NCBI GenBank assembly: GCA_050261415.1
Contig: JBLNDG010000097.1
Coordinates: 1-5,363 of the forward strand
DNA: 5,363 nt
Source of the DNA: JBLNDG01 sp050261415
GTDB taxonomy: Bacteria; Bacillota; Clostridia; Lutisporales; Lutisporaceae
Reading direction: 5' to 3'
Position numbers and translations under genes: made by a program. The notes under the pieces were generated by a model. That model was not told where the DNA came from. It searched no databases and saw only the letters and a program-made list of their open reading frames with translations. Below are positions 1 to 5,363 of the stretch, piece after piece. Positions within the stretch are counted from its first letter, which is position 1. Each line of letters opens with the position of its first letter.

Positions 1-1200
1 ATCTATGCTTCCTATTTTGCATTGATTTCTCTTTTTTCATTACTGCCGCAAAAGAGAAAAGAAAAATATCAGCCAAAATATAAATTTGCAGCAGTTATTG
101 CTGCCCGGAACGAAGAACTAGTGATTGGCAATCTGATTGACAGTTTGCAAAAACAGAGATACCCCAAAGAACTGTTTGATATTATTGTGATTCCAAATAA
201 TTGTATAGATGGCACAAGACAGGTTGCCTTATCAAAGGAAGTAAAACTCTTTGATTGCAAAGGTGTGATAAAATCAAAAGGAGATGCCCTTTGTGAGTTT
301 TTCGAATACATTTTGGAAAATGATGATATATATGACGGGTTCTGTATTTTCGATGCTGATAATGTTGTTTCTGAGGATTTCCTATTTGAAATGAACAATG
401 CAATGTGCCGCGGTGTAAGAGTCGGGCAAGGCTATCGGGACAGCAAGAACCCCTATGATACCATCATTTCAAGCTGTTACTCCATTTATTATTATATTGT
501 AAACCGATTTCATAACCATGCAAGAAGTGTATTGAATTTATCGGCAATGATAAACGGCAGCGGGTTTATGGTTAGTACTGATGTTATAAAAAAGCAAGGT
601 GGATGGAAAACAAAAAGCATGACGGAGGATATAGAGTTCACAACGAAATGCGTATTATCAGGGGAAAAAGTAGAGTGGATACCCGATGCAATTATCTATG
701 ATGAACAGCCGCTTACTTTTGCACAGTCTTGGAGACAGCGCAAGCGTTGGTCTACGGGATTAATACAGGTTCTCGAATTGTATTATACCCAGCTTGTTAA
801 AAAAGCGGTGACTCAAAGAAGCACTTCATGCTTTGACTTAACAATGTTTTTTATTGCACCCATTATGCAAATACTGTATTTTACATCAATTATTCTTACA
901 ATTATACTAAACTTATGCTATGTAAAATATGATTACTTTCCGCAGACAGCCATTTTTCACCGACTGTTTTTATCATTAGACTATTCTTATCTCGCAAGTT
1001 TTATTGTAGCCTTTGCGGTCATATTAATTGAGCGAAAAAGAACACTAAAAATGTTCAAAGGGATTGTAACCTTTTGGCTGTTTATGTTAAGCTGGCTGCC
1101 AATTAATATTTTGTGCATTATTAGAAAACAGACTGAGTGGACACCGATCAAGCATACAAGAGTGGTAAAAATAAATGAACTGGTTTCAGAGGAAGACTAG
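1..1200 (+). CDS. Membrane-bound family 2 glycosyltransferase, 5' end cut by window edge
   Basis: The reading frame is open to base 1 (7 extra codons before the TTG at 22), so the start lies outside the window and that TTG is probably internal. The first residues look like the end of an N-terminal membrane helix. Numbering from base 22, the GT-A fold begins at AAVIAARNEE (23-32). The nucleotide-sugar/metal motif is DAD (111-113), the catalytic-base motif is TED (201-203), and the acceptor motif is QRKRW (239-243, QxxRW). Three hydrophobic stretches follow at about 272-300, 318-337 and 346-367, and the tail is WTPIKHTR. This is the layout of inner-membrane GT2 enzymes of the BcsA/IcaA/hyaluronan-synthase type, which transfer sugars from nucleotide donors to a polysaccharide or lipid acceptor on the cytoplasmic face. 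Donor and product cannot be read from the sequence. All catalytic motifs are intact. It lies 65 bases before the sigma operon on the same strand, and no clear terminator separates them. Confidence 0.93.
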   Translation: MYASYFALISLFSLLPQKRKEKYQPKYKFAAVIAARNEELVIGNLIDSLQKQRYPKELFDIIVIPNNCIDGTRQVALSKEVKLFDCKGVIKSKGDALCEFFEYILENDDIYDGFCIFDADNVVSEDFLFEMNNAMCRGVRVGQGYRDSKNPYDTIISSCYSIYYYIVNRFHNHARSVLNLSAMINGSGFMVSTDVIKKQGGWKTKSMTEDIEFTTKCVLSGEKVEWIPDAIIYDEQPLTFAQSWRQRKRWSTGLIQVLELYYTQLVKKAVTQRSTSCFDLTMFFIAPIMQILYFTSIILTIILNLCYVKYDYFPQTAIFHRLFLSLDYSYLASFIVAFAVILIERKRTLKMFKGIVTFWLFMLSWLPINILCIIRKQTEWTPIKHTRVVKINELVSEED

Positions 1201-1208
1201 GTTTGACA

Positions 1209-1235
1209 CCAACCTTTTCATAGTTCATTCGTGTA
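1209..1235 (+). promoter_or_regulatory. Candidate ECF sigma-dependent promoter of the sigma operon
   Basis: The -35 element is CCAACC (1209-1214) followed by a T-run, and the -10 element is CGTGTA (1230-1235). Exactly 16 bases (1214-1229) lie between AAC and CGT. Promoters of ECF sigma factors such as Bacillus SigW, SigX and SigM have an AAC core at -35, often followed by C and T's, and a CGT/CGA core at -10 with 16-17 bases between. Transcription would start near 1241-1243, giving a leader of about 25 bases that contains the ribosome-binding site. ECF sigma genes are usually self-activated, so autoregulation is the natural inference. A perfect TTGACA sits at 1203-1208, but the nearest housekeeping-type -10 (TGTAAT, 1232-1237) is 23 bases away, too far for a normal sigma-A promoter. 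Confidence 0.6.
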
Positions 1236-1265
1236 ATTTATTGTAAAAAGAGAAGAGGTGAAACT

Positions 1266-1811
1266 TTGAATGAAATAGAACTGGTACTAGCCTGTCAAAA
1301 AGGAGAAAAACAGGCTTTCAATGACATTATAATACGTTATTATCCCTATGTTTCAAAGTTTCTCCTAAAGATTACTGCTGACGAAACCGTAAGTGAGGAC
1401 TTAACGCAAGACACTTTTTTGAAACTGATCCGCAGTATAGACAGATTTGACGTCTATGGAAAAGCAACCTTTGCGACCTACCTTATGGCTATTGCAAAGA
1501 ATTGTTATATAGACTATCTGAGGAAGAACAAAAATATCATCTTGAGTATTGACGATCAGGAAGTCGCCGATGTGTGGACTGTTGAAAACAAGGTACTCAA
1601 AGAGATTGAAGCATCGGAGATAATAAAGGCGATAGATACCCTGCCTTGGGAACAGGCACAGGCTATCAAGCTAAAGTATTTGGAGCAGCTCACATTGCAA
1701 GAGGTAGCAGAAAGATTCAATACTCATCCAAAAACAATAAAAAGCCGGATACATGCCGGGATGGTGAAGTTGCGAAAAAGTTTTTTAAAAAGGGGAAATG
1801 AAAATGGATAA
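1266..1811 (+). CDS. ECF-type RNA polymerase sigma factor (sigma-70 family)
   Basis: This 181-residue protein has the two-domain structure and size of a group 4 (ECF) sigma factor, which directs RNA polymerase to stress or envelope promoters. Region 2 covers about residues 12-88. The DLTQDTFLKL helix (45-54) corresponds to the core-binding region 2.2, and FATYLMAIAKNCYIDYLRK (69-87) to the -10-recognition helices 2.3/2.4. Region 4 covers about 117-172, with the helix-turn-helix LTLQEVAERF...TIKSRIHAG (142-165) that would read the -35 element. Regions 1.1 and 3 are absent. The start is TTG at 1266, 5 bases after GAGGTG (1255-1260). The nearby ATG at 1270 is out of frame and stops after two codons. 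The gene is followed with an 8-base overlap by a small membrane protein, the usual position for an anti-sigma factor. The specific ECF subgroup cannot be assigned by eye. Confidence 0.95.
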   Translation: MNEIELVLACQKGEKQAFNDIIIRYYPYVSKFLLKITADETVSEDLTQDTFLKLIRSIDRFDVYGKATFATYLMAIAKNCYIDYLRKNKNIILSIDDQEVADVWTVENKVLKEIEASEIIKAIDTLPWEQAQAIKLKYLEQLTLQEVAERFNTHPKTIKSRIHAGMVKLRKSFLKRGNENG

Positions 1812-2073
1812 AAAACTAGACTGTTTACTGCTCGCCCTGGATGATGAAATTGAGAAAAAATGCTGCGAAATAAAAAGGAAAAGAGCTGAACAAAGAATGA
1901 CAAGACTATTTGTTTTGGTGTGCAGCTTGTTTGTAACGGTACCGGTTTTGCTGGTATTTGCAGGGATTAATTTGTTTTCACTAAGTGTCCCGGTACTATT
2001 ATTTTTGTCTATATCCATGTTTGCCCTTTCTCCAATCATATTTAGCAGTATCACAGGGGGTGCTGTACGATGA
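1804..2073 (+). CDS. Small two-helix membrane protein, possible anti-sigma factor
   Basis: This is an 89-residue protein that I do not recognise. The first 33 residues are hydrophilic and charged (DDEIEKK, EIKRKRAEQR) with Cys at 7, 20 and 21. Two hydrophobic helices follow at about 34-55 and 59-81. Positive-inside weighting puts the N-terminus in the cytoplasm. There is no HxxxCxxC zinc anti-sigma motif. The start at 1804 is preferred because AGGGG (1791-1795) is then 8 bases upstream; the in-frame ATG at 1798 (MKM...) is only 2 bases from it. The gene overlaps the end of the sigma gene by 8 bases and the next gene by 4 (ATGA), so translation is probably coupled. Its place directly behind an ECF sigma gene and its cytoplasmic-tail-plus-membrane-anchor layout suggest an anti-sigma or co-anti-sigma role, as with YxlC/YxlD after sigY in Bacillus. 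This is inference from context, not homology. Confidence 0.8.
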   Translation: MDKKLDCLLLALDDEIEKKCCEIKRKRAEQRMTRLFVLVCSLFVTVPVLLVFAGINLFSLSVPVLLFLSISMFALSPIIFSSITGGAVR

Positions 2074-3017
2074 GAAATCTTGATAATGCGCTTGAAAAGC
2101 TTAATTTCAAAAAAACAATCAAGTTGTATCTGATCTTTGCAGTTATAGCGGGGATATCTTCGGCTATCCTTTTGGGATATGCATTTAAAGATAAATTATT
2201 GTTCGCCTATAACTATAGTAAAGTAAGTGAAAAAATCGAAGACGGAAGACTTGGAGTTGATGTGATAAAGGCAGATTTAGCTACTCTTGCAGGAAAATCT
2301 GCTGACATCGCGGATATATTAATCCTTGATAAAGACAATAAGGTTACTTTTTCTGCCAGGAACTCAGAGTTTGCCGCCGGAGGTAAGTTCACTTTGGAGC
2401 GCGGCAAATATGAAGAAAACCGCTATTTGACTTATACACAAAATCCGGATGTGAACTTTAAGCTGGTGAGAAAAGATGAATTGATGCTATCCACCGTGCT
2501 TGCTGACAATGAAAAGGATATTGAACATAACCATGACGACAGCACCTTTTTTGAAAACAACTTCAACTCAAAAAAAATCTACCTGCTAAGTTATACAGCG
2601 AATAAAAGAACGGGAGATAAAATTTACTTTATCAGTGATGTACGCCCTGTTGCAAACGGCTCACTGTATATTAAAATTGTCGGTGCACTTGCAATGCTGT
2701 TTTTTATGCTATATTGGGTTTTGCTTGCTCTTTGGGTTTATCAAAACGCAAAAAAAGCAAAATCAAATGCCGTACTGTGGGGAGTCATTACTCTATTCAC
2801 CAACCTTGCCGGTCTGTTCATTTACCTCATCTATAAACAGAACAACCAGACCTGCTTTAAATGCGGTGCGACACAAAATAAGAGGAATATATTCTGCACG
2901 TATTGCGGTGCGAAGATTAGCAGGACTTGCAACAAGTGCAATGAAATCATAAATGAAGGTGATAATTTCTGTAGCCGTTGTGGAAGCAGCATAACCAATG
3001 ATGAAAAGAGTGAGTAG
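2070..3017 (+). CDS. Membrane sensor-like protein with two C-terminal zinc ribbons
   Basis: This 315-residue protein has a basic N-terminus, then a membrane helix at about 17-39. An extracytoplasmic domain of about 160 residues (40-198) follows. Its segment DILILDKDNKVTFSARN (82-98) resembles the strand-turn-strand of Cache/PAS-like sensor domains. Two further helices (about 199-225 and 234-256) flank the basic loop YQNAKKAKSN. The C-terminus carries two CxxC-x10-CxxC zinc ribbons: C262, C265, C276, C279 and C287, C290, C301, C304. The segment from WVYQNAKKAK to IYLIYKQ followed by zinc ribbons is a recurrent arrangement in Firmicutes zinc-ribbon membrane proteins. The start ATG overlaps the previous stop (ATGA), with AGGGGG (2055-2060) 9 bases upstream. 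By position in the sigma operon it may sense an envelope signal and act on the sigma factor. The ligand is unknown. The zinc ribbons could serve protein-protein contact or redox/metal sensing. Confidence 0.85.
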   Translation: MRNLDNALEKLNFKKTIKLYLIFAVIAGISSAILLGYAFKDKLLFAYNYSKVSEKIEDGRLGVDVIKADLATLAGKSADIADILILDKDNKVTFSARNSEFAAGGKFTLERGKYEENRYLTYTQNPDVNFKLVRKDELMLSTVLADNEKDIEHNHDDSTFFENNFNSKKIYLLSYTANKRTGDKIYFISDVRPVANGSLYIKIVGALAMLFFMLYWVLLALWVYQNAKKAKSNAVLWGVITLFTNLAGLFIYLIYKQNNQTCFKCGATQNKRNIFCTYCGAKISRTCNKCNEIINEGDNFCSRCGSSITNDEKSE

Positions 3018-3019
3018 TA

Positions 3020-3565
3020 ATGGAATATATACAAAGCATAGATAATTCCGTACTGGATTTCATCAGAACTCATATGAGTTCTGGGTTTCTAGACCATACA
3101 ATGCCTTTTATCACCAGGCTTGGCAGCGGCGGTATGATATGGATTGCCGTAACCCTTGCATTTTTAATAAGCAGAAAATACAGGACCGATGGGTTGCTAT
3201 TAGCCAGCTCATTGCTGTTCTGCCTATTGATAGGAAATATCATTTTGAAACCATTGGTTGCAAGGATCAGGCCTTGTGATGTAAATACAGCGGTTGCATT
3301 GCTGATTCCGAGGCCAACTGACTTTTCATTTCCTTCCGGGCACTCCATGTCCTCCTTTGCAGCCACAACTGTAATATTTCATGCAAACAGAAAGATGGGT
3401 ATCGCGGCATTAATATTAGCTATATTGATTGCATTTTCAAGGCTCTACTTATATGTACATTATCCTTCTGATATTATAGCGGGGCTTGTGATAGGAATAT
3501 TAATCAGTGTTGCGGCAATCCGGACGTATCAAGTAAAAATAAAAGGAGATAAAAGCTTATTTTAA
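3020..3565 (+). CDS. PAP2-family phosphatase, probable lipid (undecaprenyl) pyrophosphate phosphatase
   Basis: This 181-residue integral membrane protein has the complete acid-phosphatase (PAP2) signature. Motif C1 is K77-x6-R84-P85 (KPLVARIRP). C2 is PSGH at 105-108, with H108 the expected proton donor. C3 is S140-R141-x5-H147-x3-D151, with H147 the expected nucleophile. Hydrophobic segments at about 37-52, 56-76, 110-121, 125-139 and 152-168 fit the usual multi-helix core, and the length is typical of small bacterial members such as BcrC and PgpB-like enzymes. Such proteins dephosphorylate lipid phosphates at the outer face of the membrane. BcrC recycles undecaprenyl pyrophosphate and confers bacitracin tolerance. 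The start ATG is 2 bases after the preceding stop and has only a weak ribosome-binding site (AAGAG, 3006-3010), which suggests translational coupling. In Bacillus, bcrC is under ECF sigma control, so linkage to an ECF sigma gene is meaningful. The exact substrate (UPP or PGP) is not decided by sequence. Confidence 0.93.
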   Translation: MEYIQSIDNSVLDFIRTHMSSGFLDHTMPFITRLGSGGMIWIAVTLAFLISRKYRTDGLLLASSLLFCLLIGNIILKPLVARIRPCDVNTAVALLIPRPTDFSFPSGHSMSSFAATTVIFHANRKMGIAALILAILIAFSRLYLYVHYPSDIIAGLVIGILISVAAIRTYQVKIKGDKSLF

Positions 3566-3601
3566 AGACAAAGTCATTAAAAGTGTAAGAAAGGTATACC
3601 G

Positions 3602-3644
3602 AGTCACTGAGTGGAATAGCCGCCCAGTGACTTTCCTTATTTTG
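3602..3644 (+). terminator. Rho-independent terminator of the sigma operon
   Basis: The arm at 3602-3614 pairs with 3620-3632 around a 5-base loop (AATAG, 3615-3619). It gives 13 positions with one mismatch (A3610/C3624) and one G-T wobble, and the outer eight base pairs (AGTCACTG/CAGTGACT) are perfect. A T-rich run follows (TTCCTTATTTT, 3633-3643). It lies 36 bases after the phosphatase stop and just before a new promoter. Confidence 0.78.
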
Positions 3645-3658
3645 TCTGTCCTGTTTTA

Positions 3659-3667
3659 TGATATAAT
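3659..3667 (+). promoter_or_regulatory. Extended -10 promoter for the DUF2127 gene
   Basis: TG (3659-3660), one base, then a perfect TATAAT (3662-3667) form an extended -10 element, which can work without a good -35. The nearest -35-like hexamer, TTGTCT (3642-3647), is only 14 bases away and is not convincing. A second TATAAT is at 3677-3682 but has no TG extension. The predicted start near 3674 gives a leader of about 39 bases. Confidence 0.5.
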
Positions 3668-3712
3668 TATAAACTATATAATGTAATCACAAGATAAGAC
3701 AAGGAGAGTTTT

Positions 3713-4201
3713 ATGAAAAAGTCGCTTAATAGGTATACTATTATCAATATCGGGTTTTATGGTGGCTTAGTCATTAAAGCCATAGATGCCCTGATAGAGT
3801 TTATTGGCGGCATTCTGCTTATTTTTCTAAGCCATAACTGGCTTAACCGCCTGATACAGCTTATTGCACTTCCTGAAATAAGAGAAGACCCAAATGATAT
3901 TGTGATGAATTACTTTATTAAACTTGGTCAGAATTTTTCAATCAGCTCGCAACATTCGGTAGCAATATATTTGCTGCTGCATGGTACGGCCAAGCTGGCA
4001 GTTATATGGCTGCTTTTAAAGCGGAAATTATGGGGGTATCCTCTTGCAGTAGTTATGCTGGGATTATTTATTGCCTATGAATTATATAGCTTCATGCATA
4101 GCTTGTCATTGCTTTTGCTAATACTCATAATCATAGATGCAGCGATGATAGCTATAATTATTTTAGAATACAAACGCTTGAAAGCAGAAAAGGCGAAGTA
4201 A
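3713..4201 (+). CDS. DUF2127-family integral membrane protein
   Basis: This 162-residue protein has four predicted membrane helices at about 14-40, 84-102, 108-127 and 130-152. It matches the DUF2127 pattern as I know it. There is an N-terminal IKAIDALIEFIGGILL helix (21-36), an REDPNDI loop (57-63), an LLLHGTAK segment entering helix 2 (87-94), KLWGYPLAVV (105-114) with GLFIAYELY (117-125), and a final helix ending in EYKRLK (152-157). No biochemical function is established for the family that I can name. The start is a clear ATG with AGGAG (3702-3706) 6 bases upstream. It follows a terminator and has its own promoter, so it is probably transcribed separately from the sigma operon. A degraded metallophosphoesterase gene with its own ribosome-binding site begins 12 bases downstream. 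Confidence 0.88.
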   Translation: MKKSLNRYTIINIGFYGGLVIKAIDALIEFIGGILLIFLSHNWLNRLIQLIALPEIREDPNDIVMNYFIKLGQNFSISSQHSVAIYLLLHGTAKLAVIWLLLKRKLWGYPLAVVMLGLFIAYELYSFMHSLSLLLLILIIIDAAMIAIIILEYKRLKAEKAK

Positions 4202-4213
4202 GGGGTAACAGCT

Positions 4214-4805
4214 GTGAAAATAAAGGAAATAATCAACTTACCCCGGATGGGCTGAAAAAAAGGCTATTTCAGACCAACAATACGCATGGCTGGAAAAAGA
4301 CTTGATGAAGGCACAGGGTAAACGCATTTTTGTCATCACACATATACCGCCACAAGACCCAAGAAGCGGTGTTACTCCCAATGAAATTCCGAACTATGCG
4401 AACCAAGTGGAAAGCGGTGAAAGCTGGGTAGAACAGAAATTAAGCGATTACAACGAAAACAAGTATATGAATCATGGCTTCCAGGATCCACAGGAAGCGG
4501 CAAGGTTTGAGAACCTCATGAGCACCTATCATGTAGATACAGTATACCTATCCTACATTCACAGCTACCTTGCAAGATATGCAGCAACTGTGCAACTCTT
4601 TGCCAGCGCTATGTATGAAGAAAATCCGGTTGCAGTTGTGTTTATTATTGCTGGCTTCGTATTACTCATACTTTTATTGGTTATCAAGATTTACTTGCGG
4701 GAAAAGCAGCCGCTTGATACTCTATGGAAATAGCTAAGCGATATTGTCAAGTATGCAGTCAAACGCTTTAAGGAATTGTTTAGTAAAAGAAGTGGCTATA
4801 AATAG
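4214..4805 (+). pseudogene. Decayed metallophosphoesterase (calcineurin-like) gene
   Basis: Probable original start: GTG at 4214, 8 bases after AAGGGG (4200-4205). It reads VKIKEIINLP and stops at 4253-4255. A different frame is open from 4233 to 4733 and reads as the later part of a calcineurin-like phosphoesterase: ISDQQYAWLEKDL, then RIFVITHIPP with a metal-ligand-type His, then YLSYIHSY where the family's second metal motif (GHxH-like) would fall. The 5' half, with DxH, GDxxD and GN(H/D) motifs, is missing. After SYL (about 4566-4571) the text jumps directly to ARYAATVQLF and a membrane helix (about 4628-4687), which suggests an internal in-frame deletion. An amber stop (4731-4733) interrupts LWK; the same frame then runs on as LSDIVKYAVKRFKELF to a second stop at 4803-4805, so the TAG is probably a former TGG. 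A 143-residue stretch (4302-4733) is still open, but it cannot be a working enzyme without the N-terminal metal site. The family call rests on recognised motifs only. Confidence 0.75.
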
Positions 4806-4807
4806 AT

Positions 4808-4860
4808 AAAAAAATATATTATCCAGCTAAAACAGCGATTTAATCGGTTTGATGGGATAA
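4808..4860 (-). terminator. Possible weak terminator for the minus-strand ABC fragment
   Basis: A nested imperfect hairpin has outer arms TTATCC (4819-4824) and GGATAA (4855-4860), middle arms AAAC (4830-4833) and GTTT (4847-4850), and inner arms CGATT (4836-4840) and AATCG (4842-4846). Read on the minus strand it starts just after the ABC fragment's stop and is followed by a T-tract (the seven A's at 4808-4814). The stem is AT-rich and the inner loop is a single base, so this is only suggestive. Confidence 0.3.
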
Positions 4861-4861
4861 C

Positions 4862-5280
4862 TCAATATATGGGTTGTCCCTTTTTATACGGCTTTATTAA
4901 GTATCCCATTATTAAAAGCTTTGCGCTATATATATTGCTTATTGAACCGCACTTCTTATAGTTCGATAATATTGCTGCAGATAGTTCTTTGCAACCCACC
5001 CTTTTACCATCATGCAATATAATTCCCTCTGAAGTGGATATAATTCCATATATTAATTTCAGCAGGGTCGATTTGCCGCATGCCTGCGCTCCTGTGATAC
5101 CGAGTATTTGACTATGATATAACTTGAATGATATTTCCTTTATGCCTATATCTTTCTACCCCAAAATCTTTTGACCGGATGCAGGATACTAAAATTTTGA
5201 TCATCAGAGTTGTAGTATTTTGTAAGATTTTTTACTTTGATAACCGGATTGCCATTATTGCCGGTAACTTGCATAACCAC
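4862..5280 (-). pseudogene. ABC-transporter ATP-binding protein fragment, frameshifted and 3'-truncated
   Basis: On the minus strand, a first segment (5280 down to 5146, GTG start, ATG two codons later) reads PVIKVKNLTKYYNS...RFWGRKI and stops. A second frame (5155 down to 4862) continues with KDIGIKEISFKLYHSQILGI, TGAQACGKSTLLKLIYGII and STSEGIILHDGKRV. Together these give the ABC ATPase order: the N-terminal KVKNLTKYY strand, the ISF strand, then Walker A (GAQACGKST, at 5066-5092). The two frames meet near 5148-5158, so a single-base loss (or a two-base gain) explains the break. Walker A has Ala in place of the usual middle Gly of GxxGxGKST. About 68 residues after Walker A the frame ends, with no Q-loop, LSGGQ signature, Walker B or H-loop, so the 3' two-thirds are gone. 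GGGGG (5291-5295 on the + strand) is a possible ribosome-binding site 10 bases before the GTG. No partner permease gene is visible. Confidence 0.72.
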
Positions 5281-5300
5281 CTAAATCATTTCCCCCTTAG

Positions 5301-5328
5301 AAACAACTTTATATTTGAATTGTTGTTT
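5301..5328. repeat. Short inverted repeat upstream of the ABC fragment
   Basis: AAACAAC (5301-5307) and GTTGTTT (5322-5328) are perfect 7-base inverted arms around a 14-base AT-rich spacer. They lie 20 bases upstream of the GTG of the minus-strand ABC fragment, where an operator or leader hairpin could sit. The rest of 5281-5363 shows no other convincing feature. Confidence 0.3.
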
Positions 5329-5363
5329 TCTCACTAATACGTTAGAATATACTTGAAGACATA

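Noticed and set aside
69..403. Minus-strand open frames of 109 and 73 codons
   Set aside because: They lie inside the glycosyltransferase gene, antisense to its conserved motifs, and show no family signal.
1203..1237. Perfect TTGACA (1203-1208) with TGTAAT (1232-1237) as a housekeeping promoter
   Set aside because: The 23-base spacer is too long for sigma-A; the overlapping ECF-type elements fit better.
1785..2054. Minus-strand open frame of 89 codons
   Set aside because: It is antisense to the small membrane protein gene, which has a ribosome-binding site and overlap-coupled neighbours; its serine-rich text is typical of a shadow frame.
2635..2952. Plus-strand open frame of 105 codons in another frame
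   Set aside because: It is nested in the zinc-ribbon membrane protein gene, whose CxxC motifs and helices prove the true frame.
2831..3366. Minus-strand open frames of 80 and 98 codons
   Set aside because: They are antisense to the zinc-ribbon and phosphatase coding regions and have no recognisable domain.
3593..3600. Perfect 8-base palindrome GGTATACC as an operator
   Set aside because: It sits upstream of a terminator and away from any start or promoter; at 8 bases, chance occurrence is likely.
4302..4733. Intact 143-residue membrane protein gene starting at TTG 4302
   Set aside because: There is no ribosome-binding site before 4302, the homologous frame is open upstream to 4233, and the N-terminal metal-binding half of the family is missing, so this is a remnant.
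5128..5337. Plus-strand open frame of 69 codons
   Set aside because: It is antisense to the ABC ATPase remnant, which has recognisable motifs on the minus strand.

Overview
The window is AT-rich and low-GC, with AT-leaning codon choice, TTG and GTG starts, and strong AGGAG/AGGGG ribosome-binding sites. This points to a low-GC Gram-positive bacterium (Firmicutes, most likely Clostridia). That is an inference from composition and gene families; no marker gene fixes the taxon.

Region 1 (1-1200) is the 3' part of a membrane-bound family 2 glycosyltransferase whose start lies upstream of the window. Region 2 (about 1209-3565) is a tight four-gene operon: an ECF-type sigma factor, an 89-residue two-helix membrane protein, a membrane protein with an extracytoplasmic sensor-like domain and two C-terminal zinc ribbons, and a PAP2-type phosphatase with all catalytic motifs. 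These genes overlap or lie 2 bases apart. In front of the sigma gene is a sequence of the form AAC-N16-CGT, as expected for an ECF-dependent, self-activated promoter. A hairpin terminator (3602-3644) closes the operon. My reading is a self-contained envelope-stress module: two membrane proteins would hold or inform the sigma factor, and a lipid (probably undecaprenyl) pyrophosphate phosphatase would be one output.

Region 3 (3659-4201) has its own extended -10 promoter and a DUF2127-family membrane protein. Region 4 (4214-5280) is a graveyard. A metallophosphoesterase gene on the + strand has lost its 5' half and, apparently, an internal block, and carries an in-frame amber stop. A convergent ABC-transporter ATPase fragment on the - strand has a frameshift just before Walker A and lacks everything after about 70 residues past it. 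The last 80 bases hold only the upstream region of that fragment, with a small inverted repeat.

No tRNA, rRNA, CRISPR array, insertion sequence or transposase was seen.
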